A DNA stretch of 64,000 bases from Dioscorea cayenensis subsp. rotundata (GCF_009730915.1 NC_052487.1:9368649-9432648), one strand, 5' to 3'; numbered from the stretch's first letter, positions 21,141-34,074 are shown. The notes: generated by a model not told the origin, from the letters alone. Made by a program: numbers and translations.

Positions 21141-24109
21141 TGCGTACTTGATAAGTGCTTGTGTATAAGTATTACGAAGTATTCTTTTCTTACATTGAAC
21201 ATTACATTTCTCAGATTTTATCACTTACACATGTGTATTTGTATTCTTTTGTGCATTTTGGTTTATGGAGACAATTGTGGAAGAAAGGAACCAAAAGTAG
21301 ATCATGGATGCAATTTGTTGATGAAGTCTTTGAGTGAACAAACGTGAAGACACAAGTTGTGCTCAAAGATATTTGGGTGTATGCCAACCTCCATTGTATT
21401 CAAGAGAATACATAAATTGGAGGGGCATAAAGGCAGTCACACTCATGTGCTCTGACTTATACAATACTATCAAGATCTTCGTCAATGTGATTTCATTAAA
21501 GGTGCAACTCGATCTACCGCATGGATGTGTGCCCATTTATGTGGCCTCGATGAAAAGTGTGGATTCGGGAGTATTTTGGTGAGTATTGCAGTAGGTACTG
21601 TAGAAAAATCACTGTAGAAGTTACTATTCATAGCTCGCAGGAAACAAAATTCTGCAAATTCATATGGGCGTGTGAAAATTCCACATGCCCGTATGAATGC
21701 CCGATTCCAGCCCTTATAAAAGCCGCGATTTCAGACGTTTTAGGGGATTCTCTTCCTATCTTTTTCCCATCTTTGGAGACGCTCGCGGGTAGGGTTTGCA
21801 GAGGCTTTGGCTAGGTCTTTGGAGTGGTTCTACGCCCTTTGATGAGGGAACCCTTGGAGAAGATGAAGCAACTCCACAAAACCATTGATACGGACTACAA
21901 GGGGGTTTTATCTATAGATAGCATGCTTTTACTTTCGATTTCATTTTTGATTGTATCTTACTCCATGGAGAGCAAGAGTCCTAGTGGGTGCATAGACTTG
22001 TAAACCCTAGGATAATTTTGTTTCATTGACTCTTGATTTTTTTCTTTAATTGATGATTTAATTAAGTTCCAACCTTGAATGTTTGTTGCATTGATTTTCC
22101 CTTAGAGTGACACTAGGGTTGAGAATCTATCTTTGTAATCTTTGTGGATGAGTGATACACCATGAGGGTTAGACAAAGCAAGGTTGTAAAGGGTCGAGAG
22201 GGTGAGTTAAGAGGTAGCGGAACGTCCAATTTCCCTTCTGACGTGATTTATCCTACCTCCACGTTCCAGAAGTTCTTTGCGGTCATGATAGAGTGAAGTG
22301 CTAAGAGACAAACTCCATTGGGTCTTAGTTGTGCAAGCGACAGAGTGAAGCGTTGAAGTAATTTTTAGTGTTGGGGCTTAATTGTGACTTGGGGTCTTTC
22401 GAGTAGACCAAAAGGTTAGATCTATACTAGGGAATAGGGTTTATCACTTGAAGTCCCCAAAGCTTTATGCAACCTCACACAGTGTGAGGCGCGGAGAGTA
22501 TTCTTTTCCACCGGGGCATAGTGTAGGGTTAGTCACGGTTGACCTTATGTTTGGGACCGTGTGTTTTAGGATGTCTATGACTCATTAAACATCAGTTAGG
22601 AGACATAATGATTAGTCTTGCACTTGAAACAATAGTCCTAGGGTGAGTAATGTCCGGGTGCCCCATTTTCTATCCATTGTCTCTGTTTATATTCTATTGC
22701 ATCTCTTTCTTCTTTGCTTTATTTTTACTTGCACCGATATTGTTCACATCCCTCTTGAATCATCCTCACCATAGTTCAGTAGCAATTCTAGTGTTTCTTA
22801 GCACTATTCCCTGTGGATACAACTATCCACTCACTAGGGTACTTTATTACTTTGACAACCCATGCACTTGCGGTACACACATACAAGAGGTATGTCAGTA
22901 TTACAAGAGGCGCAGATCATTCAAGTAGTAAATAAAATATCGTTCGAAGGAGGAATTTGTTGCTAACTACCAATTTCGTGCAATTAAGGTTATTTATATG
23001 AATCGATAGGTATGTGATTGTGGAAATAATAAATTATGAAAACTAAAACTAACAAAATTAAGGTTACCAATAGCTTAGTTGATTAATTCAGATTTCAAGG
23101 GCTTCTAGGATTAAGTTTCACCACAATAATAGATAAATATTGACTCTTTCTTGGTTAAGTTTAACTATTTTGAAGGTGGAATATTTAACGATACTTACCA
23201 TTTTCTTTCAGAATATAGTGAGGTATTTAACTTAGAATAACTCCTACTTTTGTGGTAATTGAATCTAATTAGATCTTTTAAGTTCTGTGACATCCAGTAA
23301 TCTCAAATAATCATAATCTAGGATTTCAAGTTCAATTCTAAGATTTAGAACACCTTAGTTCACATTTCTATCCTTATTTTGGTATCTAAAATCATGTAAA
23401 TATGAGTGGTCCAACTCATTCAGAAGTATTAAGTACCATAAAATTGAATCAAAGGCAAATAAACATTAATATAAAAAATGAAAGTCAATACATTGTCTAT
23501 TCTCTAAACATTGGATGAATCCCAATCCTAAAAAATAGATCTACTCATTCATATTTGATTTATAAGCTTAAAGGTTCATATCAATCATAAATTAAAACAT
23601 GAAATAAATCAAAGAAAGGAAAAAATGAATCTCCTGATCCTCTATGCGTAATGTTCTTGTAGATCGATGAATCTCTCCCTTGATCTTTGTCCTCTTTCTC
23701 CTTTTTGATAGCTTTACATGATCCCCAGCCCTTATAGAAATCATATCCATGTTATTCTCGCTAAAGCTCATTTAAAGTCCTTTTCCTAGCGTTATAAAGA
23801 GGAGGGTTAAATTAGGGTTGTGATAGCAGTAAAAATCAATACATGTATTAGCTAGCATGGCGAATTGTGTTTTTTCTAGGCTTTAGTCTTTTGAATTTCT
23901 ACACCATGGCCCATGGTTGTGGTAGCTGCCATAGGTCAGTCGCATTTCAAATAAGGCCAAATTCCATTTATATGCATGTAAATTGATAAAGAACAATAAC
24001 TTGAACCAGAAAAGTAAAATTCAATAAAAAAACACAGGGAAAGATGCATTACCGACTAAGAAATAAAACTTATAGCTATTAAAATTTATTGTAAATTTAA
24101 CACTTATCA
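21141..24109 (-). mobile_element. LTR of element D (family 4), interrupted by a solo LTR
   Basis: Element D's LTR starts at 21141 (TGCGTACT), is interrupted after 8 bases, and resumes at 22897 (GTATTACAAGAGGC) to end at CACTTATCA (24109). Without the insert it is about 1.2 kb. The sequence after 22905 (AAGTAGTAAATAAAATATCG then a first-intron-like AT-rich stretch) is typical non-coding LTR DNA; no ORF of note. Confidence 0.6.
21149..22896 (+). mobile_element. Solo family-1 LTR, plus orientation (1748 bp)
   Basis: TGATAAGTGC (21149) to TATGTCA (22896), flanked by GTACT (21144-21148) and GTATT (22897-22901), a 5-bp target duplication with one mismatch. It has ACTGTAG repeats (21590-21625), a CATATGGGCGTGTG palindrome pair (21660-21694) and TATA box CTTATAAAAG (21713-21722). 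There is no internal region, so it is a recombination-derived solo LTR. Confidence 0.88.
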
Positions 24110-24164
24110 CTTAACGATCTCGGGGGTTGAAATCTGTTCCTCAAATCATCAGAAGGTAGGAATG

Positions 24165-25480
24165 TAATGCCCCATCCCACGGGTCCCACATGTGACATAC
24201 TGGCACAACAACCCAGGAGAGGTCAAACACTGTCTCTATCTTGGATCACCGCAAGGCTAACCTATTCCCTGTACAATACTACTGTAACAATAAGGAATAA
24301 TTCAACAATAAATATATACAACAATCCTCCTACACATGTCCATCAAGTTAACACAAGTTGTGAAACATAGATAATCACAACATGAAAGTCATAATAATAA
24401 CAACAATCCCAAACACTGGGTAGAACATCTCATAAAAGACTTACACCAATCTGACATATATGAGGATTCATAGAAAGGAAATACATAATATGTTTCATCA
24501 AAACCCTAGTGGATCCACATAATACATGCCAAAGTAATATGATAACATACACAGCCTCAATGATGATACAAACACAAACTCTTGTGAAGCAGTTCACGCT
24601 TTCATCCTTACACTGTGCTATCACCTAGAAGGAAGGAAGAGGGAGGTGAGTAACTAGGTTACTCAGTGAGGGACTAAACATGGAACTATAGCTCATACAT
24701 GATTAAATAAAATATAATGTCAAAAATATGCTTTAAAGTTCAACAATGATAAAGATATTATAGATAATTAGAATTCAAGCTTTCTTCCATAACATGCACG
24801 ATATTACCCTTTTGAAATCATCAAGAAATCCAAAACCATTCATAGATCCAAAATCATACATTCTCTTTCAACAACACAAAAAGTCAAAATTTTAAGAAAT
24901 AAATAAATCACAATTTTGATAGTGTCATAAATAGCCTCTAAAACCCTCCATTGCTAATCGTAGCCTTGATTAGGTCAGGAACCACTAAGATGCGCATCTC
25001 TTGGAATTGCCCAATGGGAAGCCCGTGTGGTGACTCCGGACAACCCAATAGTACACTCTTTTCAGGTTCTCTATGCACCTCCTAAAAGGGAGGTATCCTC
25101 AAATGGAGTCTTCCACACCACCTCTAACAGGTCGCCCCATGGAAATTCTACTTCTTACTACAGTAAGTACTGGGGATCCCCCCTTATCACCATCAAAACA
25201 AATATATATCATACAGCTCGTAGGCTCATTGTACAACTCAACACAATAATAGAAGTCTCATCATAATGTCACATGTTTCCACACATACAAGTTTCACTCC
25301 AAGAGTGAGTAAATTGATCGTAATATCTTTAATGAAATCCTTTTCATCAAGAAAACATAAAAATTTAAGAATAATCCTTGAAGATACAATTCAAGTATAA
25401 CTTCATCAAAATGTATATCAACTTAGTTTGCATAACTCATTTAACATCATAACTAGAATATCAAGTTCCATGAAAATATC
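24165..25480 (-). mobile_element. Ty3/gypsy (Tekay-like) LTR remnant, minus orientation
   Basis: Starts TGTAATGCCCCATCCCACGG at 24165 and shows the same style of GC-richer middle (24960-25270) as 18639-20517, reversed. No gene is recognised. The right limit is approximate, where a family-2 LTR start seems to begin. 24110-24164 is unassigned. Confidence 0.5.
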
Positions 25481-26139
25481 CATATGAAACATATTTATAC
25501 ATATATGTTTGTACTATTTATGTGTATTTGAATGAATTGATGCATGTTTTATGGTTTAATTAGTTCCATTCATGTTACAAGCCTCAAAGAAGCCTAGGTG
25601 AGCTTGACAACGCAATTTAGGAAGAAATCGGCAATGAGATGATGACACACCCCTTGCGTGTGACCCGCAAATGCACAGGTTTGTTGAAGTAATAAATCCC
25701 AGGTGAGTGGGTTATCATATCCACAAGGAATAGTGAATAGAAACACAACGATTGCTACTTAACTAACTGAAGATGAAATAATAATAGTGTGTATAAGATC
25801 AATATGAATGAGACTAAAGAAAATAAGAAAAAGAAGCACAATAAAATGAGACGGAAGACAATCGATAGAAAGTGGGGCACTCAGACATTTCTCCCCTAGG
25901 GTTATTGATTCAAGTGCAAGACCAACTATTATGTCTCCTAATTGATGCTTAATGAGTCATGGAAATCCTAAAATACACGGTCCTAAACCTAAGGTCAACC
26001 ATGACTAACTCTACACTATGTCTCAGTGGAGAAATCGCTCAGTCTCAGTACCTCACACTGTGCAAAGTTGCAAGAAGTTCTAGGAATTCCAAGTGATAAA
26101 CCCTATTCCTAGATACACTACACCATATGGGGCTTTCAG

Positions 26140-26725
26140 CGGCATTTTTATCAGCTTTTAGCGGCGTTTATAAACGCCGCTAATTTAATGACAGGCGTTT
26201 ATAATAAACGCCGCTCGTAGTGCCGCCGAAAACAATGTCGTTATTTTAGCGGCGTTTATTAAATAAACGCCGTACTATTAGCGGCGTTTCCTTATAAAAC
26301 GCCGGAATATTTGTAAGGAACGTATACATATATGCGCATCAAACTAGTGGCGTTTAACAAATAAAACGCCGCTAATATAGCGGCAATCATAAGTATGAAC
26401 GCCGTGCAAAAGTGTGGTATGTAAATTTCAGAAAAGTAAATTAGCGGCGTTTAAGTAAATAAACGCCACTAATATATTGGCGTTTTAGCGGCGTTCATTT
26501 ATATAAACGCCGCTATTTGGATCTGTTTATTTCAGAAACGGTACGAAATTACCGGCGTTTTAATGATAAACGCCAGTAATGTTTCCATCTTCTAAATGAT
26601 GTTAAAAGCTTTCTACTCGGCGCTTATATATAAAACGCCACTATATAACGGCGTTTTCTTGAATAAACGCCAAGAAATGATAGTCTTTCCCGGCGCTTTA
26701 TAGTATAAACGCCGCTAAACTTTTC
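26140..26725. repeat. Left subterminal repeats of the CACTA
   Basis: About twelve copies of a GGCGTTTAT...ATAAACGCC hairpin of 20-28 bp, one of them (26160-26181) a perfect palindrome AGCGGCGTTTATAAACGCCG plus CT. Subterminal repeats of this kind bind TNPA-type proteins in En/Spm. Copies vary in the loop and in the closing AGCGGCG. Confidence 0.85.
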
Positions 26726-27148
26726 TGAATACGCTTTCTTCATTTCGCACTTTTTATTTACGCGCATTTTTTTACAAAAAAACAATGGTACTATAAAGAC
26801 CTATAATCCGCGATTCAAGATAAGAATAGTCACATTGTTATCTACACACCAAAAACACAATAGTTGATATTTAAAAAAATTTCAAAAACAATTAGAAGTT
26901 ACAAAAGAGATCGATATTAATTAGTACATAATTTGGTTTGTGATTCTTGTCTTCCGCCTCCAAAATGATACAAAGGAAAACAAAGACAAATAAAAAAATC
27001 AATCAACACTTGATGAATGCCACTACTCATCTCCGTAAGTCGGTGCTCGCAATTAAAAAAATAATAATAAGAAAAGATTCCACGATGTTTTTAAAATTTT
27101 AACAAATAGCTACAAACATAGAAACATTGCCACTTTCGAAATACGTAC

Positions 27149-28983
27149 CTGTGACTGAGAAGTTGAGCCAGCTGGGTCAACTCCAGGGATAGTAACTCCA
27201 GGAAATCGAGTTTGTAAAAACCCAAGAAGAGCATTATATCGAGCACATTCTTGTGCACGTTCTTCCTCACGTTGTGCCCGTTCTTGCTCTCGCTCCTCTT
27301 TCAATTGTTGCATTTGTTGTTCCATTTGATTAAACCGCTCAACAAACTCACTTGATTGGGCGCTTGAGGTAGTAGAAGTTCTGCTAGTCGTACCCCCATA
27401 ATAAGTTTTGAGTGTTGGACCCAATCCAAGCCCTCTTACTCGCCCACATCGTTCTTTTCCAATAACTTGTGTCAGAATTTCAGTTTCAACAATCTGCATA
27501 TCCTCATCCACTGTTTCACATTCAGCTAACTTCTCATTTGCTTTAACCTGTATATATTGAAAAAATTTATTCTAAAGTAGTCTTATATTGTGCACCAAAT
27601 TACAAAATAAGGAATACTTAAGACATAATTATTACCATAATTTGTTCAGTTTCCACATTCATGTGAGAACCATCCTTTTTAGTGTGAGTTGCTTTAAAAA
27701 ATTCGAGCCGTCCTACTTTTCTTCCATTGTGAACCTCCTACAAGTGTTTAAACCAAAAAAAATTGTTTGAATCACAAACATCAAGAGATAAAAGTAGAAG
27801 ACATCATTAAAATACAAACGAAAGTAAAACAACAACATTTTTAATTCACACCTACAATTTAATTCTTAATATATATTTGCCTACCATTTCCTTTTCCTTT
27901 CTAGCAAAGCTCTTTGATCCAGAGGTATGAGTATATTTTTGTTGTTTTCTGCTAGCAACCCCAAGTCTTTCTGAATCCTACATAATGACATATATAGTAA
28001 CTTAGAAATAAGAAAGATATTACAATTTTAGTAAAATAAGTAAAATACATATTCATACCTCTCCTTTATTTGAATACCAATAATCGACTAATTGTTCCCA
28101 CTGCCATCTAATGGTTGTATTTGGATGTTTATCTTTGTTCACTTGCATACCATCTTCTCGTTTGAAATGACGCTTTTTCAAATCATGCTTGTAATCTCTC
28201 CATTTCTTCCCCAGTGACTTGAGCACATACTCTTTTGAAATCTCAAGTGCAAATCGTAACTAGTTGAAGACATTATAAACAATTTTGTTTATCAATGTAA
28301 CTTGATGTTTTTATATTTATAGAAATAACATTTGAACAATTCAATTATGTGGGTTTACCTCAATAAATTTGAACAATTCATCCTTCAATGTTTTTGGCAC
28401 TTTATGCCAACTCTCATAATGGATGCCAATTTGTTGACCGGTTCGAGCAAGCATGCCGAGAAATCCAGCCAGTAGTTGCGCTTCCGGCCCAATTGGTTGT
28501 CCCAAATGATTTGCACTCACCACAATCCTCTCCTCTGGTGGTAATGACCACAAGTCTTTCAAAGTAGTTCGGCCTCTTTTCTTTTGTTGTCCATTTCTAT
28601 CAACTACATATTAGTATAACATAAGAATATTAACACAAATATAATAAATTATGATTAAGTTTCAAGATATGAAACGAACCTGCATTTAAATTTTCTGCTT
28701 CACTAACTGCGGGCACGTTCTCTAATCTGGTACTATTATTTTGGTTTGGCACTTGTTCATTGTGATTTGAATCAGCTGAAGATGATGTGATCGAGCAATG
28801 AGGAGTAACATGAAGTGATGGAGCGGATCTAGTAGAACCAATAGGGGCTGCTGAGTTGGAGTTGTTGGTGTTGCTCATTCTAGCACCCACACCATCGTCA
28901 CACCCACTACCATTATTTGGAGCATTAGTTGGAGCAGGTTCTGACACGACCATTTTCATTTTGTTCAATTTTAATTTCGGCAT
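27149..28983 (-). CDS. CACTA-encoded Transposase_24 (Ptta/En/Spm) protein, spliced
   Basis: This is the accessory, presumably DNA-binding, protein of plant CACTA elements (Pfam Transposase_24 as I recognise it). Predicted coding exons, minus strand: 28983-28676, 28596-28359, 28259-28059, 27977-27885, 27737-27636 and 27547-27149, plus a short last exon near 27040-27010. All listed exons are open and in phase with GT...AG borders, giving about 450 residues. The N-terminal third is Ser/Asn-rich. The core domain has RIVVSANHLGQPIGPEAQLL, TGQQIGIHYESWHKVP, SLGKKWRDYKHDLKKRHF, NTTIRWQWEQLVDYW and KVGRLEFFKATHTKKDGS. The tail has a Glu/Arg coiled coil (EEREQERAQREEERAQE). The exon 1 donor (GTTTCA) was chosen to keep phase. 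The last exon is uncertain; a frame ending PTYGDE is possible. No stop or shift is seen, unlike every other element gene here. Confidence 0.75.
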
Positions 28984-29004
28984 ATTTTCTCTTATCTGCA
29001 TCAT

Positions 29005-30864
29005 ATAAACAAAGACATGTTATTGTTTTGAATGAATCTCCCATACATGGAAGTTCTTGTCTAGTGGAACAAAAATAAATAAATAACAACAAATAGTTTA
29101 TATAAAAAAAATACTAATAAAATATAAGAAATAAAATGCTAACAAACTAAACAATAAAAATGAAAATATGACCATGCACCACCAGCGCAATAACCCGATA
29201 GTAATGAGTTTATTTCACATATCAGAGATTAATGATTTAACTCTTTTAAAACATGATTAGGTATTTAGTGAATGTATAAGTGATGATGGCTTGTCCATAT
29301 TGTAGAAAAAAAAAAATTTTGACCAATCTAAAAATAATACAAGGAGGAATAGTTGATCGATATGAAAAATTATATGAACCAATACAAAATTTACCATATG
29401 TTGTTATCAAGTTTTGTTCATGTCATTCAAACCCTAATTGTTCCATCTTCCCTTTGAATTAATAAAAAGCAAAGATAACACGCAATTGTTGCATTGAGGT
29501 GGAATTCTTAAGCTAATTGTTCCACATAACCGACCAAAAAACTATATGAAGAAAAAGAACTCGAATGGAAATGTTAGGGTCCCCGTGTATCAAGGTTTGT
29601 CCTTAATCATGACACCTATTTGTTTTTATTCTGGTTGAAATCTCAATCTAATCTTCTGAAAATGACATGCAAACTATATAAGAAAAATAATTAAATTAAA
29701 ATTTGATGCTCACGCATCAAGATTATTTCCTATCATGCTAATCAAATCATCTCCACAACTCTTTGTTGTATTCTGGTATATTTCTCAAGTTGATCTTCTC
29801 AAATGATGAAAAAGAATTATATTAAAAAAAGCCACAACTCGAATGATTTACTAAAAATCAACTCCTAGCACTCCACAAAAAAACTAAAAATTTCAAATTA
29901 TACACACAAAGGTTTTCCATATTCAATCGAAGCAACCACATCAATGTTACAACGTAAATAATTATATGGTCCATACCTACCGAGATGTTGCTAAAAGAAC
30001 AAAAAAATATCACAGCTTGTTGATTAAAAACAAACCTCTAAACCAAAGCACAAATCAAATAACAAAAGTTTATATTTCCAAGAAAAGAGTCAAGACCAGT
30101 AAAACACACAAACAAACACCATTTTGAAACACTAAACATGTTTGATATCTGTATCTCAAACATCTAAATGAGTAAACTAGCATGATGTTGGAGTACTTGC
30201 TAAAATGGTGATCAAAAGCATGGTGCTTCCTAACAAATGTTAAACAAGCATGGAAATTTCCAGTTTATTCCTTTAATTGTCAAACAAAAACTTCACATTT
30301 CAGTAAGCTAATGATCTACAAATCATGATTTCTACTCTCTAATGTTCACAAAATTAAAAAAAACAAAACAAAGAACCCATACATGCAATACCCAAGCGAT
30401 CCCGCCAATCCTTCAAAAAGCTCACTCAACTCGCTTACACCGTATCTGGGTCTCCAAGCCCTGCTCCAAAGAAGAGCATCGAGATTCATCCATACATCCG
30501 ATAATTCCCAAGAACCACACAAGACGATAATAAAAAAGAAAAATCATGCCGTTTTTCCAATGAAGACGAAGCTCATCAGTGTTCAGCGATTCCGGTAGCT
30601 CCAACGGTACTCGCGGCGGCGGCGGCCTTCTTCAAAAACCCTAACAAAAATCCCAATGAACCACCAAAACCTAAAACAAGAAAACACCCAAAAAAATCCT
30701 AAATCAACAACACTAAATCACCTTACGAACTCGACAGCTTCAATTGTGCGCAAGAAGTCAAAGAAGACTGGCAAAAAGAGAACAGCGCGCAGGGAAATCG
30801 AAAGAAGAAACGGGGGAGAGAAATCGAAAGGAAACTGGCAAAGTTTTAATCTTTTCATTAAACT
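29005..30864. other. CACTA interior without recognised coding sequence
   Basis: AT-rich interior between the Transposase_24 gene and the right subterminal repeats. Around 30600 it turns GC-richer (gcggcggcggcc, 30615-30626), and several short ORFs on both strands overlap there, the pattern of a 5' leader region for the minus-strand gene rather than a protein. No TNP2 motif is visible. Confidence 0.45.
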
Positions 30865-31392
30865 TTACCGGCGTTTATTACAATAAACGCCGTTATATAA
30901 ATTTTATTTTAGCGGATAATTTTATCCCCGATCTCGCCAATTATTTTACCGGCATTCATTCATAAAACGCCGCCATATTCATTTAATATACCGGCGTTTA
31001 TTTTAATAAACGCCGGTAAATTAAATATATATTTTTCCACATGTTAAATTGTCAAAGTCCATTAATTACTTTACCGGCGTTTATTATTTACGCGCCACTA
31101 AATAAACACACATGGCGGCGCCTATTAATATAAACGCCGCTACGAAAAATTATATTTTTGAATTTTAATTCATCCTTATTTCCCGAAATAATTTGGCGGC
31201 GTTTATTTGAAAAAACGCCTCTATAATACCGGCGTTTATTAAAATAAACGCCGCTAATGTAAATCTTTTTCCAAGCGAAAATCATGTAAACCCCAGAAAG
31301 AATATGGCGGCGTTCATTTATAATAAACGCCGCTAAAGTAAAAATAGTGGCGGGGTTTTTGAAAAGCGCCACTAAATAAACGCCGCAGAAGC
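30865..31392. repeat. Right subterminal repeats of the CACTA
   Basis: About nine copies of the same CCGGCGTTTATT...AATAAACGCCG hairpin as at the left end, spaced 40-70 bp. A minus ORF through them (31088-31372) is a translation of the repeats (YINRRRH-type words) and is rejected as a gene. Confidence 0.85.
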
Positions 31393-34074
31393 CCTACTTT
31401 GGTGTAGTGATATAGATCTAACCCTTTGGTCCAGGTGAAAGACCCCTAGTCACGATTAAGCCCCAGACACTAAGGATTACTTCAACACTTCACTTTGTTG
31501 CTCGCGCAACTAAGCCCCAGAGGAGTTCCTCTCTTAGCACTTCACTCTATTGTGACCGCAAAGAACTCTAGGAAATTGAGGTACGATAAATCACACCGGA
31601 AGGGAAAGGAGAAACTTCGCTACCTCTCGACCCTCTCCGATCTTGCTTTATCTAACTCTCATGGTGTGTCACTCACTCACAAGGATTAGCATTGTAAACT
31701 CTCAACCCTAGTGTCACTCTAAGGGATAAACCATTCAACAAGTATTCAAGATTGGAACTCAATTAAAGACAACAATTAAGGAAAACATAATAAAAGATCA
31801 ATGAAACAATAGCATCCTAGGGTTTACAAGTCCAAGTACTCACTAGGAGGTTTAGCTCTCCATGGAGAAAGATATAATCAATAATAAAATCGAAAGTAAA
31901 AAACATGCAATCCATAACAAAAACCCCCTCGGTATTCGTGCCGAAGGTCTTGTGGAGTAGCCTCGTCCTCTCCAAAGGTCCCCTTGTCAAGCCTAGGGCA
32001 CACCTCTCCGGATTGGTGTTGACCAAAGCTCCCCCAATAACTATCTTCCAAAAGAAATGCGGTGTTGAAGCCATAGAACCACTCCAAAAGCCCTGTCAAA
32101 GCCTCTCTAAACCTTAGCAGCAAGCCTATCAAAAGATGGAGAAAAGATGGAAAGAAGGATTTTGAAATCGGGCTGAATCACGGCTTTATATAGGGCTGGA
32201 ATCGGGAATCCACATGGGCATGTGGAATTTTCACACACCTGTGTGAATCTGCAGAACTTGGTTTTTTAGCGGCCTATGAACAGTAATTGCTACAGTGAAT
32301 TGCTATAGTTCTTTGCCAAAATACTCCTGAATCTATACTTTTCATCGAGGCAACACAAACAGGCACACGTCTATGCTGTAGATCGCATTACATCTTCAAG
32401 TAAAAGCACATTTGATGGGACTCTTGCTAGCCTTGCACAAGTTAGAATACATGAGTGTGAATGCCTTTGTGCCCCTCCAATTTACATATTCCATCAATCA
32501 TAATGGAGGTTGGCACACACTCATATGTCTTTGAGCACAACTTGCGTCTTCTCATGTGTTCAATTCAAGATTCCATCAACATAATGCATTTATAATCTAC
32601 TTTGGCTCCTTTCTTCTCTAATTAGCTCCACAACACTATATGCACAAAAGAACACAAAAATACAAGTATTAGCGATAAAACCTAATAAAAATAATGATCA
32701 TTGTAAGAAAAGAATATTTCATATTCTTAGTACACAAGAACTTATCAGACGATGTTTCAGAGCCCTAGTACCATAGCAACAATGTAATAAGTACTGAATC
32801 ACGAAGGATTAAAGAAGTCCGCAAGCCAACAGCAGAAATTGTGTATTTTGTACTGTAGCCGATTTACTGCAGCAGAGTTACTGTATCACTTTGATGTAGC
32901 AAATCTACTGTAGCATGTACTATAGCACTTTACTGAAAATTTGGTAGAAGTCCTGAGAAGTTTGCGGGCATCCTCACGGTCGTGAGCCAGGCCGTGAAGC
33001 CATCCAGAGAAGACCATTAAAAGAGCTTTTTAGGGTTTTGTTCATCATCTTCTTCCTTCTCTTTGAGCTCTCCAACTCCCCATCTTGATCCAAGGTAAAG
33101 GAAGGCAGTTGAGGGCATTTTTGAGGTGGAAATTGATGGGAGAAGCATACTCCAACAAGATTCCTCCTTGATCTCACTTATAGAGGCTTGAAGATGATGA
33201 TGGAAGCCACCCCAATTGCGGCGCTTATGGAAGCTTTCCACGTTATCCAAAGCATTATTCAACTTCTAATTTTTGAAGGAGTCTTACTTATGTTTGTTTT
33301 AGTTGTTTCTATTGTGTTGAACCTTATATTTGTTTATATGGACAGCTAAACCCCATGGTCACCGGATGTCGGTAAATCTTGGGGTGAACTTGTTTGTTTG
33401 AATGCTTTGTTTACTTTTAATGCATTTTGTTTGATTTTGTGGTTCAAGCTTTATGTTCGTTGATGTATTGGATTGCATGAGAACTCTGTAGTTCAATTTT
33501 AGGTTGTACTTGGATGGACGGGATGCACCCCTATATTAGACTCACTTAGTTTAAAAGAGATCCATGTACAAATACACAGAGGGATTCGGGTATTTTGTAC
33601 CCCTCAACCATTAGGGAAAAAGAGGTGTGTTTGATCCTAATTAGGTATTTCCCTAGCCTTAACGTAATCATAAGAGGATTTAGTTAGAAGAAACTTTGAG
33701 CCAATACTCGTATGGGATTAGGGGTAATCACCGAGCGATTCGGGATTACCTACTTTAGGAATCTCTTAGCCCAAAATCACCTTTGCTTTGAAACGCTAGC
33801 ATTCTTCTAACATTAGTAGCCCCGAGGGAATCCGCATCCGTGACCATTCTCTTCTCTAGGTTTCCCACTCAGTTACCTCAACATGTAGGTATTTCACTTT
33901 AGTTCTTTTTACCTTTCTAGTAATCTAGGACACTTGCACTCAAATTTGTAGGGCAAACAACGAGTAAAGAGGAAGTAAGGGTAGATCCTTGTCCGGAGCA
34001 ATACGACCCTTGTGTTACACACAGGGTATTATTTGATGATCCTGTGCACTCACGGGTGTTCACCCTCATATCAT

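Larger units (their letters stand above)
26116..31409. mobile_element. CACTA (En/Spm-type) DNA transposon, 5294 bp
   Basis: The left end is CACTACACCATATGGGGC (26116) and the right end, reversed, is CACTACACCAAAGTAGGGC (31409). The first ten bases are identical. The 3-bp target duplication ATA flanks it (26113-26115 and 31410-31412), as expected for CACTA. Dense subterminal repeats sit at both ends, and one spliced minus-strand gene (27149-28983) lies inside. I find no TNP2/TNPD-type transposase, so it is probably non-autonomous. Clean ends and an open gene suggest a fairly recent insertion. Confidence 0.92.
25643..32747 (-). mobile_element. Solo family-1 LTR, minus orientation, carrying a CACTA insertion
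   Basis: Bounded by TGACACACCCC (25643) and CTTATCA (32747), flanked by GATGA (25638-25642) and GACGA (32748-32752), a target duplication with one transition. Without the CACTA it is about 1.8 kb, the usual family-1 length. It has the TATA box (ctttatata, 32184-32192), the CACATGGGCATGTGG palindrome (32211-32225) and CTACAGT words (32285-32310). Confidence 0.88.
25475..34074 (+). mobile_element. Family-2 LTR interrupted by a solo LTR that itself holds a CACTA
   Basis: The left arm (about 25475-25642) matches the start of the LTR at 34694, including ttacaagcctcaaagaagcc and aacgcaatttaggaagaaat. The right arm resumes at 32748 and ends near CTCATATCA (34074). Typical blocks are the ACTGTAGC repeats (32855-32935), the TCACGGTCGTGA palindrome (32974-32985) and the GGTCACCGGATGTCGG block (33357-33372). 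The left boundary is approximate. The CT-rich region 33040-33070 and short ORFs are not coding. Confidence 0.7.

Noticed and set aside
26140..26725. Regularly spaced repeats resembling a CRISPR array
   Set aside because: The repeats are degenerate hairpins at both ends of a CACTA transposon in plant DNA, with unequal spacing and no cas genes.
30342..30886. Cluster of 60-76-codon ORFs on both strands around a GC-rich patch
   Set aside because: They overlap in several frames, and the position suits the 5' leader of the CACTA gene; no recognisable domain.
31088..31372. 94-codon minus ORF with repeated NRRRH/NKRR words
   Set aside because: It is the translation of the CACTA subterminal hairpins.
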